A stretch of DNA of 64,000 nt from JASLDZ01 sp038226305 (GTDB taxonomy: Bacteria > Pseudomonadota > Alphaproteobacteria > Caulobacterales > Caulobacteraceae): assembly GCA_038226305.1 (NCBI GenBank), contig JBBRQN010000011.1:1-64000 (forward strand), written 5' to 3'. The position numbers and the translations under genes were made by a program. Each line of letters begins with the position of its first letter. Position 1 is the stretch's first letter. This document shows, in pieces, positions 45,908-55,653 of the stretch. Under the pieces are notes generated by a model. That model worked only from the letters and a program-made list of their open reading frames with translations. It made no database searches and was not told the DNA's origin.

Positions 45908-47701
45908 TCACACCTTCTCCAGCGGCCCGGAGCCAGGCGTCGTGGTGGCGCGGACGCGGAAGGTCGCCAGCGTCTTGCCCTCGCTCGTGCGCTTGAGGTG
46001 CGGCACGGCGATGAGCTCCGTGCGGGCTTCGTCGGGGGTGAGCGTCAGGCGCATGTAGCCCTTGGCGAGCTGGTCGCAGAACTTCACCTCCTTGTTCTGC
46101 GCCACGAACACCGCACCGATCTGCACCCCGCCCGCCTGATCCCCCAGAGAGGGACTGGTGATTGAGCTCGACCCCACCTCGGTCGCGACGCGCAGGCCCG
46201 CCTCGTCGTGCAGTTCGCACCCCCAGAAGGCGTGGCTGTCGCCCGAGATCACCAGAGCATTGGCCAGCGGCCCGGCGGTTTTCACCGCGGTGTAGACCCG
46301 CTCCCGCGCCGCCGGGTAGCCGTTCCAGCTGTCGAGCTCGTAGGGCAGGCGATAACGGAAGCTGTCGGCCATCGACTGGGCGTATTTGCGCTACTCGGCC
46401 GGCTGGCGGGTGATCAGGCCGTTCACCGTCGCCTCGCCCATCATGGCGTAGACGTCCGGGTTCAGCCGCTTGGCCATCACGGTGCCGGAACCCAGAACCT
46501 GCCACGGGCGCCCGGCCTTGACCGAGCCCTGCATCTCCTGCGCCAGCCACTCTTCCTGCAGCGGTCCCAGCATCTGCCGGTCGGGGTTCCAGATGCGCTC
46601 GTGCACGGCGTCGAGGTCCGGCCCCAGCACATGACCGGCCGGGAGCGGGCCCGCGCGCATCAGGGCCGCCGCCTGCGCCTTGTCAGCAAGGGGCGTACGC
46701 AGGCCCTTGTCGCCGATCAGATAGACCGTCTGCGGGACGTCGCCGTCGCGGCTCAGCTCCAGCTGGTAGGATCGCGCCATCAGGCGGCTCTCCAGCATGA
46801 TCACACTGGCGAGATCGCCGAAGGCGAAGCTGCGGTTGATCGCCTCGAACGCCCTGCCCGGCTGCGGATCGCGGATCGGCATCCACTCGTAGTAGGCGCG
46901 CAGGGCCGCCTTCTCGCGCTCGATCCAAGGCCCCTCCGAGGCCTCGTGATTCTCGGCCCCACCCGCCCAAGAGTCGTTGGCGGTCTCGTGATCGTCCCAG
47001 ATGCAGATCCACGCGGCGCGGGCGTGGGCGGCCTGCAGCTCCGGCTCGCGCCGATACTGAGCATAGCGCTGGCGGTAGTCGGCGAGGGTGACGATGTCGT
47101 GCGCGGGCTCGGGGATGCGGCCGAGCTTTCGCCCCGCCTCCATGCCGTATTTTCCCGGCTCGGCCCCGTATTCGTAGATGTAGTCGCCAAGCTCGATCAC
47201 CGCATCGAGCCGCTCGGCGGCGGCCATGTGGGCGTAGGCGTTGAAATAGCCCGCGGGGTAGAGCGCGCAGGTGGTCACAGCCAGAACCACGTCGGCCACC
47301 TTGCCCACGGGCAGGGTCTTGCCGCGCCCCACCGGCGAGACGGTGGCGCCGACGCGGAAACGGTAGTGGTGATCCACGCCGGGCTGCAGGCCGTCGGCCT
47401 CAGCCTTCACCGTCCAGTCGCGGGCCGCATCCGTGCGGGTCGCGCCCCGGGCCACGACGTGGGCAAACGCCTGATCCGTCGCGATCTCCCACGCCACCGG
47501 GATGAAGGCCCCCGCATCGCCCACGGGCGTCACCCGCGTCCACAGGAGCAGGCTGTGAGCGAGCGGGTCGCCCGATGCGACGCCGTGATCGAACCGCACC
47601 TTGCCCGGATAGGCCCGCGCCGCCTTGGCTGACACCGCCTGCGGTGTGGCCACGGCCCCGAGGGCGAAGAGCGAGAGGGCGCGACGACGATCAATCCGCA
47701 T
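45908..47701 (-). pseudogene. phoD: PhoD-type alkaline phosphatase/phosphodiesterase interrupted by an in-frame amber codon
   Basis: Reading from ATG 47701, a Tat signal (RRRALSLFALGA) leads into a PhoD domain: GVASGDPLAHSLLLWTRVTP, the metal-ligand Cys in TTCALYPAGYFNAY, LGDYIYEYG, and DDHETANDSW. After residue 436 a TAG (46391-46393) stops the frame. The same frame then continues without shift as SFRYRLPYELDSWNGYPAARERV, VISGDSHAFWGCEL and on to the stop at 45908, exactly the missing C-terminus. The truncated product would lack the last Asp-His metal ligands (SGDSHAFW) and so be inactive. Without the TAG the protein would have about 597 residues. Either a recent nonsense mutation or a sequencing error; an ATG at 46372 could start the remnant but has no ribosome binding site. 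Confidence 0.85.
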
Positions 47702-47917
47702 GGCGCTTTATCCCCGGTCCGATCTTCCCCGTCAGTTTCGACAGTGGTTTCGGCTCGATGCCACGCTAGCGCCCCCGCGTGACGCCCGAAAGTCGGCGCC
47801 GCCACATTCGGCAGATCGATTCGGGCGAGGATCACTCGCTCGGGAGGCGATTCGCCGCTTTCCGCTGGCGGGGCGGGGCGTTACGCTCCTTGTTCATACT
47901 TAAGCCGGGGTGGGCTC

Positions 47918-50692
47918 TTGAAACGCGGAAACCGCCGACCGCTGTCCCTCGAGGTCGAGCCCCTGGTCCCCGATGCGGAACCGGGCCCCTCCTCCGGTGC
48001 CGATCTGGAGATCGCCCCGCCGCCGGAATCCTCGCGCATCCGCTCCGCCATCCTGGCCGATCCCCCCAAGGCGCGGATCCAGGTGTCTGCCCCGACGGCA
48101 GAAGCTTCAGCAGACGCAGACACCGCGCCAAAAGCCTTCGATCCCCGCATCCCCGCCCGCGCGCACCCCCCCGCCCGTTTCGCCTACTGGATCGCCACCG
48201 GCTGCGCGCTCCTCTGGGCGGGGTCGCTGGTGGCTTATTTCGTCGGCTTCGGCCGCCTCGGCCCCTTCGACTACGCCCCCTTCCGCTATGGCGTGATCGC
48301 GGGGCTGGCGGTGCTGCCGGCGCTGTTCATGATGCTGTTCGCCTATGCCCTGCGGCAGAGCGCCAAGCTAAGCGAAGACGTGCGCAATACCCGCAAGCTG
48401 GCCGACGACCTCGTGGGGCCGGTCGCCCTCGCCGCCGCGCAGACGGGCGAGCTGATGCACGCCGTGCGCGGCGAGATCGAGCGCGCATCGCAGGCCGCCG
48501 AGCTGGCGGGCGAGAAACTGGCGGCCCTGCGCGACGGCCTCTCCGAGGAAAGCCGCCGGATCACCCAGGCGGCGCTGGAGGCGCAGTCGAGCGCCCATGC
48601 CCTGGCCCTCGCCCTCGGCAAGGAGCGCGGCGACCTGGAGAGCCTGTCCGCAGGCCTCGAACTTCGCACAAGCGAGATCACCGAGGCTGTCGGGCGACAG
48701 TCGCGGCTGGCCGCCGATGTCTCAGACCTCGCGCAGGCGCAGCTGGCCGAGGCGCAGGCCGCCCTCGCCGCGCGAGCCGCAGACCTTTCCGCCGCCGCCG
48801 CCGATGCCCGGGACGGGGCCGAAGCCGCAGCCTCCGCCCTGGCCGTCGAGACCGACCGGCTGGGCGTCGCCAGCGACGGGGCTTCTGACCGCCTGACGCG
48901 CCTCGGTGCCGAACTCGCCCGGGAACGCGACCGGCTGGCCGCGCTCACCGAGGCCCTGCGCGGCGACCACGAAGACCTTTCGGCCCGGGCCGAGAGCCAG
49001 CACGCCCGCCTGGCAGAGATCGGCCAGACCGTGCGCGAACAGGGCGCTGTCGCAGCCAGCGCCGCCGCCGATGCCGGGGAATCCCTGCGCACTCTCGTTG
49101 CAGAGGCGGCCGAACAGGTGCGCGCGACCGCCACCGGAGCCGCCCTCGCCCGCACCGATGCGATGGCCGACGCCGAGAGCGACCTGCAGCGCTTCACCGA
49201 ATCGGTTCGGCTGCAGCGCGAGCGGGCCACCGCCGATGCCGCCCAGGCCGCTGCCGCCCTCACCGCCGCTGCCGATCAGGCCCATGCCGCCGCCGCCGCC
49301 CGCCTCGGCGAGCTGGAGGGTCAGGCCGAACGCGTGGGCGAGGCGGCGCTCGAGCGCATCGAACAGCTGGGCGAGGCGGCCTTCGCCGCCGGCCAGCGCG
49401 CAGACCAGGCCTTCGACACCCGCATCGCCGCCGCGAAGCGGGCCATCGACCAGTCTGCCGCCGCCGTGGAAGCCGCAGGCTTGCGCTCGGCGCAGCGGAT
49501 CGAGGGCGGACTCGCCGCCGCCCGTGCCGCCCTGGCCGAACTCGACGCCCTCCTCACGGAGGTGGACGGCCGGTTCGAGTCCCTCCCGGCCGAAGCCATG
49601 AAGCGGGCCGATGCCGTGCGGTCCGCCGTGGAACAGGGGGTGGGCGACCTCACTGCCGCCGCCCGCCGCGCCGCGGAGGAGACGCAGGCGATCGACGAAG
49701 CTTTCCAGGAACGCGTGCGTCGCAACTACGACACCCTCAGCGAAGCCGTGCGCCTCATGGGCCGCGTCGCCGGTGCCGTGGATGCGGCCGCCCGCGTACC
49801 GGATTCCGACGCCGCCCCCGTCGCCCGCCCGACCCCCTTGGCGGACGTGCATCCCCTCGACCTCTCGGCCCGGGCCCGCGACCTCGCGCCGGCTGTCGCC
49901 CCCGAGACGGAGCGTGAGACGGCCGAAGTGCCCCTCCCCCTGGCGGTTGGCGACAGCCACGCGCGGTTCTCCGCCGCCCCCATCCTCGATCACAGCGCGC
50001 CGCTCGAATCGGCGCGGATGTTCCTTCGCGGGCTCGGAGACGACGCGCCCAGTGGCGGGTCTGGCTGGGACGGGGGAGCGTCCGACCTGTTCGCCCCGCC
50101 CGCTCCTCCTGCCGCAGAGGCCGAGGCCGCCGGTTTGCGCCCCCGGCTGAAGCTCACGCCCGCCGCCCCGTCGTCCGCCCAGTCCGAGCCGATCCGGGTG
50201 CCTCTGCCGGTGGCTCCCCGCGCGGCTGCGCCGGAGCCGGTGCGCGCGGTCGAACGCAACTGGGGCTGGAAGGATCTGCTCGCGGGCCTGCCGGGCGAAG
50301 CTGCGCCCGAACCCGCTGACGACGGAGATGAAGAGGCTCTGGCCGACCGGCTCATCGGCGAGATCGAGGCCCTGGGGCTGGACGCGATGGCGCTCCTGCC
50401 GCGCAGTCAGGTGGACGATCTGGCGCAAGGGCTGCAGGAGGGTCGCGGCTCGGGAGTTCGGGAAGGCGTGCGTCGTCTCGCACCCGCCGCCGTGCGCCGC
50501 CTGTCGCGCCGGGTGTTGACCGATACCGTGCTGCGTCGGGATGCAGACCGGTTCGTGCGGCGCTACTCCGCCCTTCTCGAAGATGCCGCCCGGCGGGACC
50601 GGGATGGCTTCCTGTCCACCGCCCTCCTCGGCTCCGATGCCGGGCGGGCCTACCTGCTGCTCGACGCGGCCATCGGCGACATCGCGGCATGA
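47918..50692 (+). CDS. TipN-like polarity protein: two transmembrane helices plus long coiled coil
   Basis: 924 residues from TTG 47918; no other start occurs before the membrane segment. An acidic, Pro-rich N-terminus (1-85) precedes two helices (about 88-110 and 124-144), then about 480 residues rich in Ala, Glu, Leu, Arg predicted as coiled coil, a Pro/Ala-rich disordered stretch (about 640-780) and a conserved-looking C-terminal helical domain (ADRLIGEIEALGLDAMALLPRSQVDDL to the end). This is the architecture of TipN, the Caulobacter new-pole marker that helps place the flagellum. I rely on architecture and taxon, not on a motif. Low-complexity composition makes homology uncertain. It overlaps the DUF423 gene by four bases. 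Confidence 0.6.
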   Translation: MKRGNRRPLSLEVEPLVPDAEPGPSSGADLEIAPPPESSRIRSAILADPPKARIQVSAPTAEASADADTAPKAFDPRIPARAHPPARFAYWIATGCALLWAGSLVAYFVGFGRLGPFDYAPFRYGVIAGLAVLPALFMMLFAYALRQSAKLSEDVRNTRKLADDLVGPVALAAAQTGELMHAVRGEIERASQAAELAGEKLAALRDGLSEESRRITQAALEAQSSAHALALALGKERGDLESLSAGLELRTSEITEAVGRQSRLAADVSDLAQAQLAEAQAALAARAADLSAAAADARDGAEAAASALAVETDRLGVASDGASDRLTRLGAELARERDRLAALTEALRGDHEDLSARAESQHARLAEIGQTVREQGAVAASAAADAGESLRTLVAEAAEQVRATATGAALARTDAMADAESDLQRFTESVRLQRERATADAAQAAAALTAAADQAHAAAAARLGELEGQAERVGEAALERIEQLGEAAFAAGQRADQAFDTRIAAAKRAIDQSAAAVEAAGLRSAQRIEGGLAAARAALAELDALLTEVDGRFESLPAEAMKRADAVRSAVEQGVGDLTAAARRAAEETQAIDEAFQERVRRNYDTLSEAVRLMGRVAGAVDAAARVPDSDAAPVARPTPLADVHPLDLSARARDLAPAVAPETERETAEVPLPLAVGDSHARFSAAPILDHSAPLESARMFLRGLGDDAPSGGSGWDGGASDLFAPPAPPAAEAEAAGLRPRLKLTPAAPSSAQSEPIRVPLPVAPRAAAPEPVRAVERNWGWKDLLAGLPGEAAPEPADDGDEEALADRLIGEIEALGLDAMALLPRSQVDDLAQGLQEGRGSGVREGVRRLAPAAVRRLSRRVLTDTVLRRDADRFVRRYSALLEDAARRDRDGFLSTALLGSDAGRAYLLLDAAIGDIAA

Positions 50693-51078
50693 TGCTGGAC
50701 ACGGGGCGACGTCTCGGCTCGGCCCTCTGCGCTCTGCAGGGGCTGATGGCAGTGGCTGCCGGCGCGTTCGGGGCGCACGCCACGACAGACGCCGGCGTAC
50801 GCGAGCTCTTGCGCACAGGGGCGCAGTATCAGGGGCTGCACGCCCTGGCGGGGCTCGTGGCCTTCGCCGCCCTGCCCGCTGCCGGTCGGCTGGGAGGTGC
50901 GGCTGGGTGGCTGTTCTGCGCGGGCGCGTTCCTGTTCGGCGCCTCGCTGGATGCCCTCGCCCTCGGTGCGCCGAAGGTGATGGGCGCGATCACGCCCCTG
51001 GGCGGGCTGGCGATGATGCTCGGCTGGCTTTGCATGGCCGTGGCTCTGGTTCGCGTCTCCACCCCGAAGCGCCCGTAA
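50689..51078 (+). CDS. DUF423 small membrane protein
   Basis: 129 residues with four hydrophobic helices. The family motif GAFGAHAT near residue 25, then GAQYQGLHALAGL and a final GAITPLGGLAMMLGWLCMA are typical of DUF423 (YwdK/YgdD) inner-membrane proteins of unknown function. ATG 50689 overlaps the TipN-like stop (ATGA), suggesting co-expression. Convergent with the TPR-protein gene. Confidence 0.88.
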   Translation: MMLDTGRRLGSALCALQGLMAVAAGAFGAHATTDAGVRELLRTGAQYQGLHALAGLVAFAALPAAGRLGGAAGWLFCAGAFLFGASLDALALGAPKVMGAITPLGGLAMMLGWLCMAVALVRVSTPKRP

Positions 51079-51082
51079 AGCC

Positions 51083-53998
51083 TCAGCCCGCCTTCGGGGC
51101 GGCTCCGCCTGCGGCCTGCGCCTGCTGGCGAGCGGGCGGTGGCGGCGCCGCTCCATCGGTGCGGAAGCGTGCCTTCATGCGGCCCACCCAGCCCGCGAAC
51201 ACATCGGTGTCGCTCATGGCGGCGGCCAGACCGGCGCCCGGCGCGGCGGTCAGCCCCGTCAGCGCCACCTTCAGCTGGGCCGGATTGGGAGCGGTGTCGG
51301 TCAGGCGCATGTAATGGTCACGCAGGCGGGCCAGGCTGGCATCGTCGTTGGCGAGGCTGTAGCCGACCCCCGCCCGAAGCAGCATCGCGGCCTCTGGGGC
51401 GCTGAGCGGCTCGTTGCGCTTCCAGCGATCCCCCAGCCGCTGCTCGGCGGTGCGCGAGGCCCCCGCCCAGTCGCGCGAGCGCCACGCACATAGGGCGCGC
51501 ACCTCCAGGGCATCGGGCGAGGTGTCGGGACCGATCACCTCCAGCGCATGGTCGAAACGCCCGAGATCGACCAGCGCCCGGGCTTCCAGCAGCCGGCGCT
51601 GCGAATTCAACGCCGTGGGCAGGAGTGTGGAGCGCGAGCCGTTGATGGCCCCCAAGGCATCCTCGGGCTTGCGGTCCATCAGGTAGACGAGCGCCAGATC
51701 GGTGGCGACCTGCGCCTTGGCGGCCCCGTCCAGCCGGTTGTCCACCTGATACTTCAGGAGGTCGGCGGCTTGGCCGAGGAGGTCCACGTCCACCAGCCGC
51801 CGCACGAGCCGGCGCACCATGAGGTCGCCCTCGGCCCCGATGGGGGTGTAGGCCTTGAAGTCGTAGAACAGGGCCAGCGCCTGCACGGGCTCCAGCCCAT
51901 CGGCCCGCCCGGCCAGGAACAGGTCGCGGAAAGCCTGGGCAAGGTCGGCGCGGATGGCGGATGCGGCGGGCAGGTCCGGCATGCGGCTGCCCGCGGAGCG
52001 CCAGGCCTCCAGCGCCTCGCGATAGCGGCCCTGGCGCAGGTTCACCTGACCGAGCTCTCGCACCACTTCCAGCTCGGTGGCGTCGCCCCGCCAGCGGTAT
52101 CGGATGGAGTCGAGGGTGACGATCGCCTCGTCGATCTTGATGTGGCCGGCCGCGAGCTTCAGGTCGGTCGCCTTGAGAAGCGCCGGCGCCGCCACCGCGC
52201 CGTAGCGGTCACTGGCGAGGCCTTCGTATAGGGCCAGCGCCTCGGGCGTGCGCCCCTCCTGCTCGGCGATCCGGGCGCGAACGAGCGACTGCTCCGCCCT
52301 GTCCTCCGGCGTTGCGGCGTCGCCACCGGCCGAGAGGAAGCTTCGGGCGGCCCCCGTGTCGCCCTGCGATGCGGCAGCGCCCGCCGCCGCGATCGCGAAC
52401 CGGGCGCGCCAGGCGGGTGCCACCTGATCGAGGGTGATGCGTCCCGTGGCGAACTGCGATTTGGCCGCGGCGAAGTCACCCTCCCTGGCGGCGGCATAGC
52501 TGCGCCACAGGGCTGCCGCGGGGTCGGCGACGATGGGGGGGGCGGAGAAGTCGGCCTGCGCATCCTTCCAGCGCCGCGCCATGATCCGCGACGCCCCCCG
52601 CAGGCCCCGGAACTCGCCGAGCCCTGTGACGGCTGGATCGGTCTTGGCCAGGGTGTCGAGCACGCCGATGGCCTCCTCGCCCAGCTCGGAGCCGACGAGG
52701 AAGCGCGCGAGGCCCAGCCGCGCCTCCATCGGCGCCCCCTTGCCGTGCGACCCCTCCTCCGCCGCCGCGGCGAGAAGCGCGTCGTAGCGGGCCAGGAAGC
52801 CGTGCTCGCCGGTCTTGGACCAGGCGGCGAAATCGATCAGGCCCGGCAGGGTCGACGGTTTGGGAAGGTCCAGCGCTTCGGCCACATGGGCGTGCTGAGG
52901 GGATCCGCCACCAGGCGCGCCGGCGGTCGCGGGCGACAGGACGAGGCCCTTCGGCCGAACTATCCTGACGCGATCCCCCTCCGTGGAAACGGTCAGATCG
53001 TCGGCGACGGGCTGCAGGGCCAGGCCGTGGGCGGAGCCCAGCATCCTGGCGTCCACGAAACTTCTGGGTGCGCCCTGGGCGGGTTGGGCGCCGGCGGTGA
53101 CCACGGCCAGGCGATCGCCCACCTGCGGGTCGGATAGCCAGAACACGCCGCTCGCCCCCGGCAGGCGGGCGATCAGGGCGGGCGATCCGTCCTCGTCGCG
53201 GGCGACGGCTACGGCTGGCGGCGGCGGGGGCGGCGCACCCCCCAGGGTGAGCACCCAGGTGTTGCCATCGGCCACCAGCGACAGCGCCGAGGATTCCGGC
53301 CCTGTGATGCGGATGGCCGTGAAGTCTGCGCCGGGCACCGCCTCGAAGCGCTTGGCCTGCGGCAGGCCGCGAGGGGCACCGGAAAGGTCGAGTCCGGCCT
53401 TGGCGTCGAACACCACCCACACGCCGTCGCCGCGACGGAAGGCGGCGGCACCCACCGCCCCGCGCCAGGGAAACCGCAGGGTCAGCACTCCGGCCTTGAA
53501 AGCCGCCGCCATGCGTACGCCGCCGGGGGGAGCCGGATCTGGGCGGGGGGCCGGAGGCTGATTCTTGGCCACCGCCGTAGCGGCTGCGGCCGAGCGCAGG
53601 TTGATGAAGCGCGCCCCGTCAGCCGCGCCAAGGGTGACGACGGCCCCGTCGGCAGGCACGAGCCGCACCTCCACCCCGCCGTTCACTGCGGCGACGGTGG
53701 CGGACTTCAGGAAGGGCGGCGGGTCGACATGCAGGCGGGCGAGATTCGGGCCTGCTCCGGGGAACCGCACGATCACCGCCGCACCGTCACGACGCACATC
53801 TCGTTCGCCGTGCAGCACGAGCTGGGAAAAGCCGCCGCCGACGCCCACGGAAATCTCGCTCGCCTGCGGTGCGGCGGCGAAGGCCAAGGGCGCGGCCGCA
53901 CCGTTCAGGGCCAGCGCCAGCGAGAGGGCGACGGTCAGGCCGGAGCGTGCAGGCGCGCTGATCGAGGAACGGCGGGTCACCCAGCGACCCTGACCCAT
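51083..53998 (-). CDS. Large exported TPR-repeat protein of the flagellar operon
   Basis: 971 residues. A long signal sequence (hydrophobic core ALSLALALNGAAAPLAFAAAP) is followed by a beta-rich N-terminal half (about 45-330) with AMIN-like short strands (QLVLHGERDVRRDGAAVIVRFPG; GVLTLRFPWRGAVGAAAFRRGDGVWVVFDA), then helical repeats of TPR/SEL type (about 385-930), e.g. EALEAWRSAGSRMPDLP and RFDHALEVIGPDTSPDALEVRALCAWRSRDWAGA. Last gene after fliL-fliM-DUF6468-motE-like. The location implies a role in flagellar assembly or placement in the periplasm. No named function recognised. Confidence 0.75.
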   Translation of the reverse strand: MGQGRWVTRRSSISAPARSGLTVALSLALALNGAAAPLAFAAAPQASEISVGVGGGFSQLVLHGERDVRRDGAAVIVRFPGAGPNLARLHVDPPPFLKSATVAAVNGGVEVRLVPADGAVVTLGAADGARFINLRSAAAATAVAKNQPPAPRPDPAPPGGVRMAAAFKAGVLTLRFPWRGAVGAAAFRRGDGVWVVFDAKAGLDLSGAPRGLPQAKRFEAVPGADFTAIRITGPESSALSLVADGNTWVLTLGGAPPPPPPAVAVARDEDGSPALIARLPGASGVFWLSDPQVGDRLAVVTAGAQPAQGAPRSFVDARMLGSAHGLALQPVADDLTVSTEGDRVRIVRPKGLVLSPATAGAPGGGSPQHAHVAEALDLPKPSTLPGLIDFAAWSKTGEHGFLARYDALLAAAAEEGSHGKGAPMEARLGLARFLVGSELGEEAIGVLDTLAKTDPAVTGLGEFRGLRGASRIMARRWKDAQADFSAPPIVADPAAALWRSYAAAREGDFAAAKSQFATGRITLDQVAPAWRARFAIAAAGAAASQGDTGAARSFLSAGGDAATPEDRAEQSLVRARIAEQEGRTPEALALYEGLASDRYGAVAAPALLKATDLKLAAGHIKIDEAIVTLDSIRYRWRGDATELEVVRELGQVNLRQGRYREALEAWRSAGSRMPDLPAASAIRADLAQAFRDLFLAGRADGLEPVQALALFYDFKAYTPIGAEGDLMVRRLVRRLVDVDLLGQAADLLKYQVDNRLDGAAKAQVATDLALVYLMDRKPEDALGAINGSRSTLLPTALNSQRRLLEARALVDLGRFDHALEVIGPDTSPDALEVRALCAWRSRDWAGASRTAEQRLGDRWKRNEPLSAPEAAMLLRAGVGYSLANDDASLARLRDHYMRLTDTAPNPAQLKVALTGLTAAPGAGLAAAMSDTDVFAGWVGRMKARFRTDGAAPPPPARQQAQAAGGAAPKAG

Positions 53999-54025
53999 CC
54001 GGCTGAAATCGCGGTTAACGCGCGA

Positions 54026-55012
54026 TCAGGCGCCGGGCTTGGCGGCGGCGGGCGTGGTTGCCCCGGTGGCGGCGACGGCTGCGGGATCCACCGCCGGCGT
54101 TTTCGCCGCGGTCTTGGTGGGAGCACTGGCCGGGGCTTTCGCCTTCGGCGCGGCGCGGGCCTGCCTCTTGGCAGGCTTGGCTGCGGGCTTGTCAGGCGTC
54201 GCGGGCGCCGTGGCCGTCTGCGTCGAGGGAGCCGGGGCGGCCGTCGCCGCGGAGGCGGCGGCGGTCTTGCCCTCGAGCACCTGCGCCAGACTCTGGGCCG
54301 GATTGAAGCGCTTGGCGAGGCTTTCGGTGAGCGACTTGGCCTGGACGGTGCCCATCTGTGACAGGATGGCGGCCAGGGCGGCAGGCTTCATCTTGGCGGC
54401 CACCGGCACACGCACCTTGTCGTCCAGTGCGGCCATCAGGGGCCCGGCGTCGCGCGGCTTGATCTTCTCGTAGACGGTGACGAGGCGGTCGATCTCGGCC
54501 TGCTGCTTGCCGTCCGCCTCGCCCACCAGGGTCTGGATTTCGGCCTTGAGGGCGTTCAGCGCCTGCAGACGGCCGTCGAGCTTCTGTTCGGCGGCGGCGA
54601 TGAGCTGAAGCTGGGTGTCCAGCGCCTGCTCCCGGGCATCCAGCTGCCCGCGGCGGGCGCCGAGGTTCTGGATCACCTGCAGTTCGGCGGGCGACAGCCC
54701 GGCCTGCCTCGCCAGCTCCGCAGGCGTAGGGGCGCAGACCGCCGGCCCCTGCGCGGGCGCGGACGCCGCAGCGTTGACCGCACCGAGCGCCGGGAGTTCA
54801 CCCGGAACCTTGGAGACGGCGGGCTCGGCCTTCGCCTCCTCCGCCTTGGGCTTTGCATGGTCCTTGGTGTGAGAGGCACCCGATGCCTCTTCAGCCGACG
54901 CGGTGGCTCCGAACATCTGGGAGACGCCCTCGATGCCGCCCGCCATCTTCAGGGCCAGCACGCCCGCGACGGCGACGCCGACCAGCGGCAGGAGGCGCGG
55001 CAGGGGCTTCAC
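54026..55012 (-). CDS. MotE-like flagellar protein
   Basis: 328 residues. One N-terminal transmembrane helix (about 8-26), an Ala/Lys/Glu-rich spacer, a coiled coil (about 125-190: ARRGQLDAREQALDTQLQLIAAAEQKL) and a MgtE-N-like helical motif YEKIKPRDAGPLMAALDDKVRVPVAAKMKPAALAAILSQM, which is the hallmark of MotE, the chaperone of periplasmic MotC in rhizobia. A long Ala/Pro/Lys tail follows. The start overlaps the DUF6468 stop by four bases. Assignment to MotE itself is by domain; the partner here is not known. Confidence 0.77.
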   Translation of the reverse strand: MKPLPRLLPLVGVAVAGVLALKMAGGIEGVSQMFGATASAEEASGASHTKDHAKPKAEEAKAEPAVSKVPGELPALGAVNAAASAPAQGPAVCAPTPAELARQAGLSPAELQVIQNLGARRGQLDAREQALDTQLQLIAAAEQKLDGRLQALNALKAEIQTLVGEADGKQQAEIDRLVTVYEKIKPRDAGPLMAALDDKVRVPVAAKMKPAALAAILSQMGTVQAKSLTESLAKRFNPAQSLAQVLEGKTAAASAATAAPAPSTQTATAPATPDKPAAKPAKRQARAAPKAKAPASAPTKTAAKTPAVDPAAVAATGATTPAAAKPGA

Positions 55013-55653
55013 GCGCGACCGCCCGACCGGCGCGCCCGGAAGCTTTCGAGCCGCGAACGCCGCGGCGCATCCTCGTTCGCCGCGTCGTCAGCCGCGGCAT
55101 TGGACGGGACGATGTTGGCCTGACGGGCTCGGGCAGCGCGCTCCTCCAGGAACAGAGCGGCGGCGCGTTCGGCCGAGCGCAGCTCCTCAGGTGTGGCTGC
55201 GGGGCTTGCAGGGATCGCATGGGGGCGCAGGGGCACGACCACCGCCTCCGGCCGAGGGGCCTGAGCCACGGGTTCAGGCCGGGCCAGCGAGGTGCGAACC
55301 GCCGCGGCATCGGCCCGCGCGGCCGCGTCGCCCGCAGCCCGGGCGGCTTCGCTGGCGGCGGCGGCGGCAGATTCGGCCTCCGGCAGCACCCGGTCGAGGC
55401 GTGCGGCGAGGCCGCGGGCCGTCTCGATGCGGTCCAGGAGCTGGTCGTGGGCTTCGGTGGTGGCTTCGCGCAGGGCCTGCAGGCCGGATTCGGCGCGCAT
55501 GGCCGCCCCGTCGAGCTCGCCCACGGCCTTGATGAAGCCAGTCTGGCTATCCTTCAGGTCGCGCAGCTTGCCGCTGAGGCGCATGCCTACCATCAGGGCT
55601 GCACCCAGGAGGAGGATCAGGAAGCCATCGAGGCCAAGGGAGATCGGGCTCAT
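55009..55653 (-). CDS. DUF6468/PflI-like flagellar positioning protein
   Basis: 214 residues. A single N-terminal membrane helix (about 5-24, GLDGFLILLLGAALMVGM), a helical, probably coiled-coil middle (30-130), a Pro-rich stretch (ARPEPVAQAPRPEAVVVPLRPHAIP) and a charged tail ending in Arg-rich SRLESFRARRSGGRA. It lies directly after fliM (four-base overlap). A bitopic, Pro-rich membrane protein in this operon position corresponds to Caulobacter PflI, needed for placing the flagellum at the pole; I recall this from the literature and could not align the sequences. Confidence 0.65.
   Translation of the reverse strand: MSPISLGLDGFLILLLGAALMVGMRLSGKLRDLKDSQTGFIKAVGELDGAAMRAESGLQALREATTEAHDQLLDRIETARGLAARLDRVLPEAESAAAAASEAARAAGDAAARADAAAVRTSLARPEPVAQAPRPEAVVVPLRPHAIPASPAATPEELRSAERAAALFLEERAARARQANIVPSNAAADDAANEDAPRRSRLESFRARRSGGRA

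Noticed and set aside
46372..46393. Programmed readthrough or pyrrolysine at the phoD amber codon
   Set aside because: No stem-loop or other recoding signal is evident after the TAG, and such recoding is not known for PhoD. A nonsense mutation or base error is simpler.
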